64,000 nt of DNA from Microvelia longipes (GCA_018340805.1 JACMZG010000008.1:18436000-18499999), one strand, 5' to 3'. Positions 21,916 through 32,567 are shown, numbered from the stretch's first letter. The notes: a model not told the origin generated them from the letters alone. A program made the numbers and translations.

Positions 21916-22611
21916 CCAGAATGTTTACTAATAATGCGCCTGCAACGATGTTTTACCTCGGCTCCTGTTATTGCAAATATAGTCACTACGAAAATCCCCC
22001 TCACAATATTGTAACGTAATATACTATTTCTGAAGCAAATTTTAAAAAGATTAATGATGGAGATTCACAATGAGCCAATACTTAAAAGATTAATAATTCG
22101 AAGTTTACTAAAAACTTAAAAGTCTTATTAAAATATAACAAATCCTCTACTTAAAATCAATACATCAATTTTAAAACGCTTTTTAAATATATCCATTAAT
22201 AAGCCACTTGATAATAATACCTTATGAGCTGCTAAGAACTAATCACAAAGTTATGTTAATAAGTTATTAGGAAAATGCTCGCCTTTACTACAAAAATTAC
22301 TTTGATATTTTATGCCATTCCAAAGTTATTTTATTTTATGATAAGTACTAAGTACATGTATGGAGATATTTAAAGTATACACTATTATGTTTTTGATGAG
22401 AATTATAAAGAAGAAACAAAACTTATATAAAGTTGCGTTCGCGAGGTCAAGGAACCTTGTAATTGCACTATTAAACAGCTTTAACTACGAAATTAAATCT
22501 ATCAGGACAGATAGAGACTGCGATGCGACATAGCACTACTTTCCACTAACTTACTTCCTCCTAAGCTTAGATATTTACTTTTCCTTATTTATAACGCAGG
22601 TATTTTGGAAG
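21916..22611. other. AT-rich stretch, no gene seen
   Basis: No coding, RNA or repeat signal that I can support. Confidence 0.5.
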
Positions 22612-22798
22612 AGTATTGCTTGCGAAAAAAAACCAAAACCGGGATATCATTGCGGAATTATCGTTCAAGTAATTTTAAGGCCTCCTGAGGTTTTTGCAGA
22701 GTTGGTCTGGGTCGGTTGTGTGTGTGGTGTGGGTCTGGTAATACTCGAGTTGCTAGTTATATCCATGCTAAGAGTAGTTGTGAGAATTAAACCATTGT
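22612..22798 (-). repeat. Family A copy, inverted
   Basis: The complement reads AGCATGGATATAACTAGCAA, ACCACACACACAACC, AACTCTGCAAAAACCTCAGG, AGGCCTTAAAAT and CCGGTTTTGG in family A order. The local CTGGGTCGGTTGTGTGTGTG is the complement of the ACACACAGACAG segment. Confidence 0.8.
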
Positions 22799-23194
22799 CC
22801 CCGGTTAAAGACAAAAAGCAATATAAAAGATAGCATTAAAACAAACGCCATACACACGAGTCCACTAACAAAGAACAATAAAAAGAATGATAAGATAAAT
22901 ACACCATATAAACAAATACACAAAGAGTACAAATGCGTGATTCCGAATTATTCCGTTTGTGTAACGCCGTTCTTTTACTTCTTAATCACTTTGAGTGATT
23001 GTATTAACTCCGGACCAGGTTTATTCGATTTTGCACTCATAAAAGTACTGAAATGACACACTAATCGAAGTAGTGTGTAAGTTTAAGTATACGTTTTATC
23101 GACCGTCATTTTGGTTTCTTGTAAATTACAATTTATATAGGTTCCCAAAACGTTTTTCTTTGTAAAAGGAATGAAAGAAACAGTCTCTCCACTG
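22799..23194. other. Spacer with two small hairpins
   Basis: AATCACT/AGTGATT at 22984-23000 and ACACACTA/TAGTGTGT at 23056-23078 are perfect short hairpins. No gene is seen. Confidence 0.5.
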
Positions 23195-23275
23195 ATTTTA
23201 AAGATAATTTATAGACAGAGTCAGCTTTCAGTTTTAAACAAACCATCATCGTGCCTAACCAACAAAAGTACAGAA
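23195..23275 (-). repeat. Family G fragment (retroelement-like 3' end)
   Basis: GACAGAGTCAGCTTTCA and CATCATCGTGCC match GACAGAGCCAGCTTTCA and CATCATCAGTGCC at 46.99-47.05 kb in the same order and spacing. This copy is more decayed and its frame is broken. Confidence 0.55.
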
Positions 23276-23489
23276 CCAAATAAATTACAAAAAATCAAAA
23301 GAAAACGCTACTACAGAATAACAATAAACAGCAACTACTCTAAAAGTACAAAAAAATATAAAAATAATAATCATAAAAAAAATAAATAATAATACAATAA
23401 GCCAATATATATAAAATAATTGAAAAATGGTATAATATATAAATTAGGTTAGATCAATATAAATGCATAAAAAGTTTTAGTTTTTAGTT

Positions 23490-23575
23490 TTTCTTTGTGG
23501 TCAAGGCACACTTCAAGTTTAACTCCCACCATGACGCTATCCATTAGCGAATTTAAGCTTATCTTACCATGTCAA
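23490..23575 (+). mobile_element. SINE-like fragment, family E, copy 2
   Basis: GTGGTCAAGG, a decayed B box in TTTAACTCCCACC, then ATGACGCTATCCATTAGCGA (23532-23551). The last block is identical to the complement of copy 1 at 20.57-20.63 kb. Confidence 0.55.
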
Positions 23576-25028
23576 TGTCAATATTTAATCCTGTTTCTAT
23601 TCGTCATTATGTTTACCCTTAGAATTATACTATTTATAGGAGAACTACTGATAACACACGAAAGCCGGCTCACTGGTGGTCTTAAGTAATGCTGCCAACC
23701 AGACAAAATAAATTTTTTTTAACAAAGTTGGCAATATTTCGCTTTGCTGCAATTATTGCGTTTTATTATTAATTAATGATTGATTCTTCATAAAAAAATA
23801 ATATCAATATTGGTGCATTCAATATTTTAAGCATTTTAAATATTGTTTAATTAAAATTATGTTAAAAGTAGTCCTCGCCCAACTAATGTAGATTCTGTAT
23901 TCCCCTACCCTTTTGCCATCTTAGACTGATTTTATTAAGTATTTAGCAAGCTTTATAAATTGTTTTATTTGATACTTAAGATCTTTTTTCATTAGTGAAT
24001 ATTTTTAACACATTTAATAAAATAATGTTTTGTTGTTAGGGGTGGTACTCCTACTTAAGACCAACAGTTAACCAGCTTTCATGTTATCAGTAGAGCTACA
24101 TTGTGTTTTACGGTCCTATGCTCCTTCTATATATAGTATTATTATAAGTGTTTACCTAAAGAGCTTATGACGTCACACATCCATTGTTTATCCTGCAAAC
24201 ATTTAAGAATTTGACCAAAATTTAGCGTTATTTAGGCGTGCAGCATATGCCAAGTGTCGATAGAATTTTACACAAAAATTAAACCAAGGAATACGTATAT
24301 ACTCCTTGCTAAAACGTAAATTTATATCGCAGCAGTGAAACATGAGTTCCAAATCATGATATCGAAAATTGGAAGATATAGACTTAAGGTTATTTCCAGA
24401 TCAACTGTGCACACAATTTTAAGTCGCTTCAACAAGTGGAGACGGAACAAACTGGGGAATTCAAAAAAGGTATGAGTAATGGTAATTAGGTGATAAATTT
24501 AGTAATAAATTAGTAGTGGTAATACCCTTTATTCACGAAACGGTGATTAGGTAAAAATATAAAACAATAATACGATGTTAAAATAATATTAATAAAAAAG
24601 AAAAATTTTGTAATAAAATTTAACCGCAGTTATACGGTGGTTTAGAATAGGGATAAAACTTTCAAGCAAAATCAGAAATAAAAGTTAATAAAGCAGTAAA
24701 ATAGTAATAAGGTTTGAAACAGAAGAAGGTGATAAAACAATTATTAGGTGAGCGAAATCAGATGCTTCAGAAAATTCGCTTGGCTTGAAGCCAAACTGGT
24801 TTTTACTTGCTTTTGAGGACAAGGTAAAGAATGTAATAAAAGGATGCCTTATTAATTTCTCCAATAGAAAGTAAAGATAAAATGAGCTTGTAAAACCTAT
24901 TAAACTATTGTCATACTAGTAAGGCTTCTCTTTCTTTAGATAATCCCTAACTAAGTAAGAAGGAAAACTAAATAATACGACCGAGTGGTCTAGAACGCAC
25001 TATGTTTTATATCTTTTAGCTAAACAGT
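23576..25028. other. AT-rich stretch, no gene seen
   Basis: At 24463-24760 short motifs such as GGTGAT(A/T)A and GTAATAA recur without fixed period, and the plus strand has more G than C. A TGACGTCA lies near 24168. No gene is seen. Confidence 0.45.
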
Positions 25029-25029
25029 N
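25029..25029. other. Single ambiguous base (N)
   Basis: This is the only N in the window. It falls at the left edge of FB2, where similarity to FB1 begins, so the junction may be an assembly or consensus uncertainty between repeat copies. Confidence 0.95.
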
Positions 25030-25085
25030 TTTGTGACGTCATTAAACCGGTTTGCTGAGTCAGCGAAATTTTCAAAAAATCAGCA

Positions 25086-25520
25086 AAATTCAGGGTTAAT
25101 ATTTTTGCCGCGAAAAAGGTCAATATTTATGTTTTTTGAGACGCTGAATCGAATGAAACCGGTCCGAAGTCGATACGACCACTCTAAGTGACCTAAAAAT
25201 CGAAAAAACCATTGTAAATTACCAAAAACCAAAATTTAGGTCGATAAAAAATAAATTTCGAGTAGGGTGTCGTTTTCTATGTAATTTTGGGCGCTGAATC
25301 GAATGAAACCGGTCCGAAGACGATACGACCACTTTAAGTTACCAAAAAGTCGAAAAAACCACAAAAAATATAGAAAACCAACATTACGGTCGTTGAAAAT
25401 TAAATTTCGAGTAGGGTGTCGTTTTCAATGTTTTTTGGCCTCTGAGTTGAATGGCAGTGGTCCGGAGTCAATACGACCACTCAAACTCAGGGTACCTGGG
25501 TTCACATCCTGGAAGGGTCG
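25086..25520 (+). repeat. Three tandem units of about 149 bp inside FB2
   Basis: GAATCGAATGAAACCGGTCC and CGATACGACCACT recur at about 25.15 and 25.30 kb. At 25.45 kb the third unit reads GAGTTGAATGGCAGTGGTCC and CAATACGACCACT. CGAGTAGGGTGTCGTTTTC recurs at the same spacing. The third unit alone looks tRNA-like: TGGCAGTGGTCCGG resembles an A box and GGTTCACATCC at 25499-25509 a B box. The first two may be decayed forms of the same unit. Confidence 0.8.
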
Positions 25521-25577
25521 ATAATTTTTTATCGTTTTTTTTTTACTAAATATAAGTTTACAACTAGAAAATAATTC

Positions 25578-25665
25578 TGGCGCGGTGGTCCGCATGTCGG
25601 GCGAATTTCCTTTGGATGCGAGCTCTCAAACCCAGAGTACCTGGGTTCAAATCCTAGTAGGGACA
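25578..25665 (+). promoter_or_regulatory. tRNA-like Pol III promoter head in FB2
   Basis: TGGCGCGGTGG (25578-25588) resembles an A box, and GGTTCAAATCC (25644-25654) is a consensus B box, followed by TAGTAGGG. The 55-bp gap between boxes is longer than in most tRNAs but suits a tRNA with a long variable arm or a SINE head. No acceptor stem closes, so it is not a working tRNA gene. Confidence 0.6.
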
Positions 25666-25711
25666 ATAATTTTTTATCTTTTTTTTACCTAATATAAGTT
25701 TACAACTAGAA

Positions 25712-26007
25712 AATAATTCTGGCGCGGTGGTCCGCATGTCGGGCGAATTTCCTTTGGATGCGTGTTTCCGTGCTTTTTACATTATATAAGTTTACAACTA
25801 GTAAATAAATAATTCCGGCGCGGTGGTCCGCTGTCGGGCGAATTTCATTTAGAATGCGTGTTTCCGTGCTAAACAACCCATTTCTTGCTTATGCAAGAAC
25901 CATGCCCATTGCGTGGTTCCGGTTCATGCTTTAGAACCTAAGCAGTTACTCAATTGTCAAGCACTGCTCGTAACTCATTTTGTCTGTATTTTCCAAAGGA
26001 AATGCGC
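25712..26007 (+). repeat. FB2 left arm of the long inverted repeat
   Basis: It contains GGCGCGGTGGTCCGC at 25721 and 25817, GCGTGTTTCCGTGC twice, ATTGCGTGGTTCCGGTTCAT and AACTCATTTTGTCTGTATTT. The complement of 26129-26422 carries the same words in the same order, with a few single-base indels. Confidence 0.9.
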
Positions 26008-26128
26008 TAAAACCTTTAAAGATAACTGACTAAGCTTAAAGATAAGTAACTAATCTTTAAACTAGTGCAAATAATAGTGCGTACTCTAATTTTAGAGGCA
26101 TAGTTTTGTACAACAACTGGATGATTAT

Positions 26129-26422
26129 GCGCATTTCCTTTGGAAAATACAGACAAAATGAGTTACGAGCAGTGCTTGACAATTGAGTAACTGCTTAGGT
26201 TCTAAAGCATGAACCGGAACCACGCAATGGGCATGGTTCTTGCATAAGCAAGAAATGGGTTGTTTTAGCACGGAAACACGCATTCTAAATGAAATTCGCC
26301 CGACAGCGGACCACCGCGCCGGAATTATTTATTTAGTAGTTGTAAACTTATATAATGTAAAAAGCACGGAAACACGCATCCAAAGGAAATTCGCCGACAT
26401 GCGGACCACGCGCCAGAATTTT
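26129..26422 (-). repeat. FB2 right arm of the long inverted repeat
   Basis: The arm starts GCGCATTTCCTTTGG and ends near GCGCCAGAATTTTTAA. Identity with the left arm appears above 95% by eye. Transcription through both arms would give a long double-stranded RNA hairpin. Confidence 0.9.
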
Positions 26423-26465
26423 TAACTATAGTAAGTTAAAAACGATTTTTAACTTACTATAGTTA
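26423..26465. repeat. Perfect 20-bp-arm hairpin at the edge of FB2
   Basis: TAACTATAGTAAGTTAAAAA at 26423-26442, loop CGA, then its exact complement at 26446-26465. It begins where the FB2 right arm ends; TTTTTAACTTACTAT is repeated again near 26.50 kb. Confidence 0.85.
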
Positions 26466-27659
26466 TTATTTAATTATTTCTATTATTTATTTATTTTTTA
26501 ACTTACTATTATATCATACTATTATTATGAATGAAACAACTCAGTAAAAAGTATAAATAAAACATAAGTATAAATAAGAGTTTTTTGCAAACCAAGAAAA
26601 AAATCAAAACCAAACAAGATAATTGTAATGATGAGACAATTATAATTAACAATTTTATGGAATAAAGGGAAATAAAATAAAACGATAAAAATAAAAATTA
26701 TGAGAATGAATAAAAAATAATTAAGTCCAAGCATATTAATAGAACTCGACATTATGTCACCAAATGAATATTTAGGTAATTTTTAGATTATTTACTTGAA
26801 CTAAAATGTCTTACAAAGTTATCATAATTCTTTGAGATTAGTCAACTATAAAATAATCAAAATGATCAGGAAAAATAAAAGAAGCATAATATGGAAGGAC
26901 ATCTGCCAACAAACTCTTTTACTTTTTAGTTAAAATTTCTAAAAATTGTTGGTTAGGCTAAGTTCCGTTAGTACGTCATTTAGTTTGCTTCCATGCATTA
27001 TATGTTGGCTAACTAGTGCGGTTTTTTAGACGTTAAAATGTATATCAATTAGTAAATGAGACAAAAGTAATTAAATTTGATTAAGTTCGTACACCAAGAT
27101 CTATTTACTAAAATTAGTTTTAATGTATATAATTTTCAAGTACGTATTTAACATATATGAAGTTATGAATGACGTTTAACTAACATTTACTATTTAGTCC
27201 CAAGCGAATGAAAATTACCCCAGGAGTTTTCAAAAGAAATGCGCATGTTTATACTATGCGCTATACAGTATTTATGTATTTATTAGTATATCTATTTCTA
27301 TAAATTAATTTCACCGAAACGGGCACTTGGAGATAATCCTCTACTTGAACCCTTTATGATAATAGTAGAAATAGTAATAAGGGGGGGAGTGGTAGTAACT
27401 ACCAGGCAAGTAGGCCACGTTGTTGGGCTCTTTTTGCCAGCTCCCTAAGATAGTGTTCTACTCCTTTTAATTTCAAGTGTAGGTATATTTAATCTCATCT
27501 AGACAGAAGCCGTGAATTTTTATGGTTCCTCTCATGCTTTCTTCAATAAGCAATCATACATATTTTCACTGACTCTTATAGTCTAGTGAATACTAGGAAC
27601 AACACGTGCCCTTACTGTTAAACCAAAACTCCACACACTTTAAACTACAAGGCAGAAAC
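26466..27659. other. AT-rich stretch, no gene seen
   Basis: A minus-strand frame at 26525-26752 is hydrophobic and low in complexity, typical of translated AT-rich DNA. A GGGGGGGAG run is near 27.38 kb. No gene is supported. Confidence 0.5.
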
Positions 27660-27944
27660 AGTATAGTATTATAATGAATCTACTATGAGGGTCCTAAATT
27701 TTGCCTATACCCAGTTTCATTTAGGCTAAGGGATCTTTAACGAGTACCTGACAACGCACAGGCTCGAGACAACCGGCTTTACATCCCTTCTGAAGGACGT
27801 GATACACAAATTGTTATCCCTCTCATAAAAATCCCAGAGGCCCGTGCTGGGATTGAACCCATGACTAAATAAACTCGGAAGTTTAAAGTCCATTCATTCT
27901 GTGTATTGACAGCGTACCTTAACCACTACACCACGGGTGACTCG
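27660..27944 (-). mobile_element. tRNA-derived SINE (type 2)
   Basis: On the minus strand CCCGTGGTGTAGTGGTTAAG gives an A box (TGTAGTGGTTAAGG, complement of 27917-27930), and GGTTCAATCCC (complement of 27849-27859) a B box, closed by CACGGG. About 58 bp separate the arms, too long for a tRNA unless it has an intron. Downstream are GGGATGTAAAGCCGGTTG and GTTAAAGATCCCTTAG, which resemble the central domain of invertebrate SINEs as I recall them, then AAACTGGGTATAGGC. The tail fades into AT-rich DNA. A tRNA pseudogene alone would not explain the central part. Confidence 0.7.
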
Positions 27945-28016
27945 CCCCCTTTATGGTAATCTATAAAATGTTTGGCACCTTTTTTTTGTAAAAAAAAAAC
28001 AGCAAACTGAAATTTG

Positions 28017-28637
28017 TTTTTTTGAGGTAGTACGTAATTGAGCACTTTATTGGACCGTTTTAGGATGAGAAGCCAATCATTATTGTTATAGGAGGTTATT
28101 TAGTACTTTTCACCTCGAGGACAATAATGAATGTAAAAAACTCCTAGACGTAAAAGTAATTCATATGTTGCCGCCATTACTGTAATGTAGCGTGTTCAAA
28201 AAACAATCTGTGTAAAACCTTCATGAGCTTTATTTAAAAACGTTCATTTTGTTTCTGTTTTTGTCGTAGACTAATTTTTTTTCGTTTTTAAAAGGTGTTC
28301 TAATTGACAATTTTGTGTGTTTATTTGTAAAAGCTTTTACATTTTTGAGTAAAAGTGTGAAGCTATGGATGAATTTAATGACGGCGATATATGGAGTTAA
28401 TAATTTGGACGTTTTTTCAATTAAGTATAGCGCAGTTTAATGAGTTGCTATTTTTTGATTTTTTTTAATGAGTGCTTTATTTAATGAGTGCTACCTCAAA
28501 AAAAATAGTGTATGCCATCCGGCTGAGAATGTCTTTATGTCTTGGCAATTTTTCCCGACTCGCTTCGCTCGTCGGTAAATCTAATTGCCGTGACATAAAG
28601 ACACACTTCTCAGCCTTATGGCATAAATAACTATTAT
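28017..28637 (+). mobile_element. Hairpin-bearing element HE, copy 2
   Basis: A plus-oriented copy of the element at 571-1149. It starts with a T run and GAGGTAGTACGTAATTGAGC and ends AATAACTATTAT. This copy is about 40 bp longer, with an extra segment around 28.39-28.44 kb that the first copy lacks. The internal CTACCTCAAAAAAAATAG is the inverse of the left end. There is no ORF. Flanks show no family A sequence, so this is an independent insertion site. Confidence 0.85.
28512..28624. repeat. 113-bp hairpin of HE copy 2
   Basis: ATGCCATCCGGCTGAGAA pairs with TTCTCAGCCTTATGGCAT, enclosing CCGACTCGCTTCGCTCGTCGG-like sequence (28555-28575). The stem is conserved between copies at the same length. 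Confidence 0.88.
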
Positions 28638-28779
28638 CGGTTTGCCATCTATGAAGTTACCTTTCAAATGCTAGTTCTATTGATCGTCATTTCAATTTTT
28701 TAAGATTACTTTCAATTTTATTTTTAATGACTCCGCAGCAATGCTTTTTGGATTAGTAAGGTCCAAAAATTTGAATCTT

Positions 28780-28980
28780 ACGTGAAGCACAACTATAGGC
28801 CTGACTTAAAGGTTGTATTGTGCTAAGTTTCAACACTAGCAGGGACCCAGCGAGATTTCTGCGATGCACACACGAAGACAAACAGACTGTGTGACAAAAA
28901 AATAAAATGCCGGAAACAGATGATACTAACAAAATCATTTCGTGTTTAGGTTAAGATAAGTAATCACGATAAAACCTTTC
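28780..28980 (+). repeat. Decayed family A fragment
   Basis: AAGCACAACTATAGGCCTGA, AAGTTTCAACACTAGCAG, GATGCACACACGAAGACAAA and CAGACTGTGTGAC keep family A order with many changes. Confidence 0.5.
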
Positions 28981-30046
28981 AATTTCAATTGTAAAATTTG
29001 AACTAGAAGGCTGTGGAAGCTTAGTGTCAGCTTCTGAAAAAATATTCAGATTATACGACAAGTTGGCAGAATCCTACACATTATGTAAATAAAAAACTTT
29101 GAAAAGAATATAGGGATACTAATTCAATGGAAATCATCAATAAGTAAACCAGTGAACAAAATCGACAATGAGAAATAACAAATTGGATCCATAAATTAAA
29201 TTATGATTAAAAATGTTTAAAAAAAAAATCACGCTAAGGAATCTGAGAAAAGTTATAATTTTCGACAACTTAAGTAGAAGGTTCTTTGCACTCTACTAGT
29301 GCAATAACTTTCAGCTTTTCATTATAAATTTGTAAGCGAACTCAATCCACATAACCAGTTTGGTTCATACAACCACGGAATAATTGTAACGGGTTTAGAT
29401 AATAAACAAACATTTTATTTAAAGTACAAAGCTCTTTCAAATCAGCCTTAAAACTCTTGAATACTATTTATAGTTACTGGCACAATAACAAATGTAAAAA
29501 TTTACATTGAAGACGCCACGTTTCCGCCTTAACAATAATCCTTCGACCCAGTCTTAAACCGGATGAAAATTAAGAATTTTCAACCTTGTTTTGCGAAATA
29601 AAATGCACAGAAACTGTATTAATTAAAACATCAAGTTATACAAGCAATCTATAGCTTTATCTACTTCATTTGTAAGTCGTTAAGAAAAACAGTTGGTGTT
29701 TCATCAAGTTGAATTGTATTTTCTCATTATAGGTACTATACATTTAAATACTTTGTTTCAGAAAAAAGATAAACTCAAAGATTCATGTTTTAATTAAATC
29801 GAATGAAGAAATGTGTATTTTACACATTATTTTAATCAAAGAATTGGAAGCAAATACAATTATACTTGTTAAGCATTTGAACATTTCTCTAAACACATAT
29901 TTATATTTGTAAAAAACTTAATGTCTCGTATTTAAAGCTATAAAGAGAGTTTCTGTTCTCTCTCATACCATAAGTTTTATTAATGTAAGATTTAATACAT
30001 TTTGGTCTGTATGTACTACCATTAGATGAACTTTGGGATACTAATA
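28981..30046. other. AT-rich stretch, no gene seen
   Basis: No coding, RNA or repeat signal that I can support. Confidence 0.5.
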
Positions 30047-30520
30047 CATTACTTGAAAGAATACACTCGTCCTAAGTTTTAACTCAATTAAATTATTTTT
30101 CTTAATTTTTAACGATTAAATTGAAGTAATGTTAATAATGAGATAAAACAAGTCACATAAGATAGTCTGATACATTACTCGAGGTCAAAGTTCTAATTGA
30201 TCTAAACATTTTCCGTGTTTTATGAATTTATTTAATTTTTGTTGAGTCATTAATGATGGTTAATGCCGACACACACCGTTATTTTTCATATAGCACATCT
30301 ACACCTAAAAATCGATGTTTGTACTTAGTTTCAAGTATCTTGCATTTGTACGATGATGATAACAGACACACATACCGACGACAACTTGGTAAAAACCAAT
30401 CAGGAAGTCTTAAACGGATAATTATATTGAAATCCCGGTTTCGGATTTTCAGTGCGAACACAATACTTTTCCTTTATATCTACAGTATAATTGTGTAAAA
30501 GTAAAAATTATAATTAAGAA
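30047..30520 (+). repeat. Family A copy, near full length and uninterrupted
   Basis: It runs from CATTACTTGAAAGAATACAC to ATAATTGTGTAAAAGTAAAA without the HE insertion. It includes TTGTTGAGTCATTAATGATG, TAGCACATCTACACC and GATAACAGACACACATACC. This copy shows the empty site for the HE insertion of copy 1. Short frames on both strands are translations of the repeat. Confidence 0.75.
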
Positions 30521-31079
30521 GTATTTTAATTAAGAGGCGTTGACAAACTAATGCTAATTAAAATCAAAAAACAATTTGACTATTTTATCCATAGTGGTCA
30601 CACGATGAGTGACTTATGGCAGTAGGCATTCAAAACAAGGTATTCTCATGGTACCATTGATATTTGCTCTTTTTTATACATATACGAATTGACTATTAAA
30701 TGAAGAAATGAAAAATAGAAAAAGTACATCGTTGACTTTCAACAAACTATAAACAATACATTTCTACAAATATACTGAAACGAACTGTTTTCGAATTTTC
30801 GGAACCATAGGTTCTGAAATGTAGAAATTTAATCAAACGTGTGTTGCAGTTATAATGCGTCCCATGGGCATAGCTATCAGGGCAGCAGACCTGAAGGGAA
30901 CGCGAATGTCAAGTATAAAAAAAATATAATTTATATACATATTTATAGGACATGATAAATATTTATGTAAATATAACTATAAATATATCTTTAATATTAA
31001 CTCAAATGATTGATATTTAAAATAAATGGGAAATCTACTAAACTTTTAAGAAGAATATCCTAAAATTTAATAATGTAAA
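30521..31079. other. AT-rich stretch, no gene seen
   Basis: Nothing supportable was found; GTCCCATGGGCATAGC near 30.86 kb is a small GC-richer patch. Confidence 0.5.
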
Positions 31080-31200
31080 AAAAGTTAGTATCTGCAGAGG
31101 CAGATAAAATATTCAGGCGCTGAGGTCTGCAAGCTGGGCAATTTTTCTTTAGAAGGCTTGAGTTCTTGCTTACTAATTCAAACTCACTTTGTGAGTTTGC
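31080..31200 (+). repeat. Possible FB-related fragment
   Basis: TTCAGGCGCTGAGGTCTGCA, AGCTGGGCAATTTTTCTTTA and GAGTTCTTGCTTA loosely follow the FB words TTCTGGCGCGGTGGTCCGCA, GTCGGGCGAATTTCCTTTG. The match is weak. Confidence 0.35.
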
Positions 31201-32169
31201 TACGTCACTAATGCTTCTCTATCCATATAGGAGAAAGTAAAATGTTAATTTTACTTAACAATAAAGTAAATCGTTATTTTTATTGCTTGGTATAATGGAA
31301 AATTTGCCGTGTTTAAAATCTATGTAAAACTTTTCCCCTGGAGCGAAATTGAATCGTACATGTAGAAGCAAGTATATTTTCTTACACGATAGTCAATTTA
31401 AAGGGCCTTCACCAATAATCCTATGTGTAACTATTTGAAACTATAAGGACATAATTTGACTATTTTACTGAGAACAGTTAATTATACACCAATCAAATTA
31501 TCTCAGTTTTTGTTCTCATTACATTAATTAAAGAATGCAGTATCTTCTTATTTTAATTTCAATTAATTATTTTTGTATACAATTAATCTATGTGTGTAAT
31601 TTTTTTTTGAGGAGGGAGAAATTAATTTAAAATAAAAATAGCTTTCAACAGTCATTGAATAGACGAAAAATCATCATAGAAATTCACACATTCGTTAAAG
31701 ATCTTGAGTTCAATAAATTAATTTTTGATAGTTGATTTTCACATTAAATTTCACAATAGTGTCGAAATAATTAAATAGGAAGGTTAAAAAAAGCTTGTTA
31801 AAAAAGCCCATGAGAAATATTCTCATAATGTACCAAGACATCAATTCTATTTTAAATTATAATTGAAACTGTGCTAACCGTGTGACAATACCGTCAGCAA
31901 GCTGGCTGTGGCTAAACAAATGTTAACAATATGCAATCCAGCCAATCAAATGTTAAACTCATTTACAATTAAGTAGAGAAGATCTACAATTAAAGCTTAA
32001 AACGTCCAATGTATTCGTTTCACAGCTGGAAATACTTATATGAGCACGATGCATTGTAAAATCAAAGATTACATCCATGTTTTATGATCACACATTTTAT
32101 AGGGAACCACTTGTTCACACCTCAGTTCTTAGTCTACTTCTTTGCTCTGTGCCACCCCTTGTGCCACCG
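31201..32169. other. AT-rich stretch, no gene seen
   Basis: No coding, RNA or repeat signal that I can support. Confidence 0.5.
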
Positions 32170-32290
32170 AAACAACTGAAACAGATACTGTTAGAACCCC
32201 AGCCTGTTTGATATCGGTGAGTAGCCAACACGTTGAGGAATCAATCATTTGAAGACTGCGAAATCAACAGTATGGTTACAAGTGTAAAAT
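32170..32290 (+). repeat. Repeat family D, copy 1
   Basis: GAGTAGCCAACACGTTGAGG and AATCAATCATTT correspond to ACTAGCTTCGGACACGCTGA and AATCAAACATTTT at 32.87-32.91 kb, 660 bp further on. Only about 60 bp match well. Confidence 0.5.
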
Positions 32291-32567
32291 TCAAACTAAA
32301 ACAACTAATATATTATAAATGTTTAAAAATACAGACAGGATCCAAAGTAAAACGGTATTAGAGTGTAATATGGTTTATATAATTAGCATGAGAGAGTCCA
32401 GAGAAAGACCGTTGCTTGATCTCATTCAAAAATCATTGGCCCATGGATAAGAGTTTAATCACTGAGCCATGTCTTACTACACTTCGTTTACTCTCACTCA
32501 TGTACACACCTGTAGGCTATGTACGATACAGTCACACACTCACTCACGCATGACTTTGTATACTTAC

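Larger units (their letters stand above)
25030..26422 (+). mobile_element. Foldback repeat FB2 (most complete copy)
   Basis: In order it holds three units of about 149 bp (25.09-25.51 kb), three GGCGCGGTGGTCCGC units (25.58, 25.72, 25.82 kb), a GC-richer block with CCCATTTCTTGCTTATGCAA, then a 121-bp centre and an inverted right arm. Left arm 25712-26007 and right arm 26129-26422 are near-perfect complements, about 295 bp each. No protein is encoded. Fragments of the same repeat lie near 6.7, 19.9, 21, 31.1 and 54.3 kb, so it is a dispersed family. It could be a foldback transposon, an inverted dimer of a SINE, or a satellite-derived element. Confidence 0.88.

Noticed and set aside
25303..25524. 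Arg-rich ORF of 73 codons
   Set aside because: It is a chance frame through the FB 149-bp tandem units and is not conserved between FB1 and FB2.
27841..27944. Functional tRNA gene
   Set aside because: A- and B-box words are present, but arm spacing is too long, the T stem mispairs and a SINE body follows.
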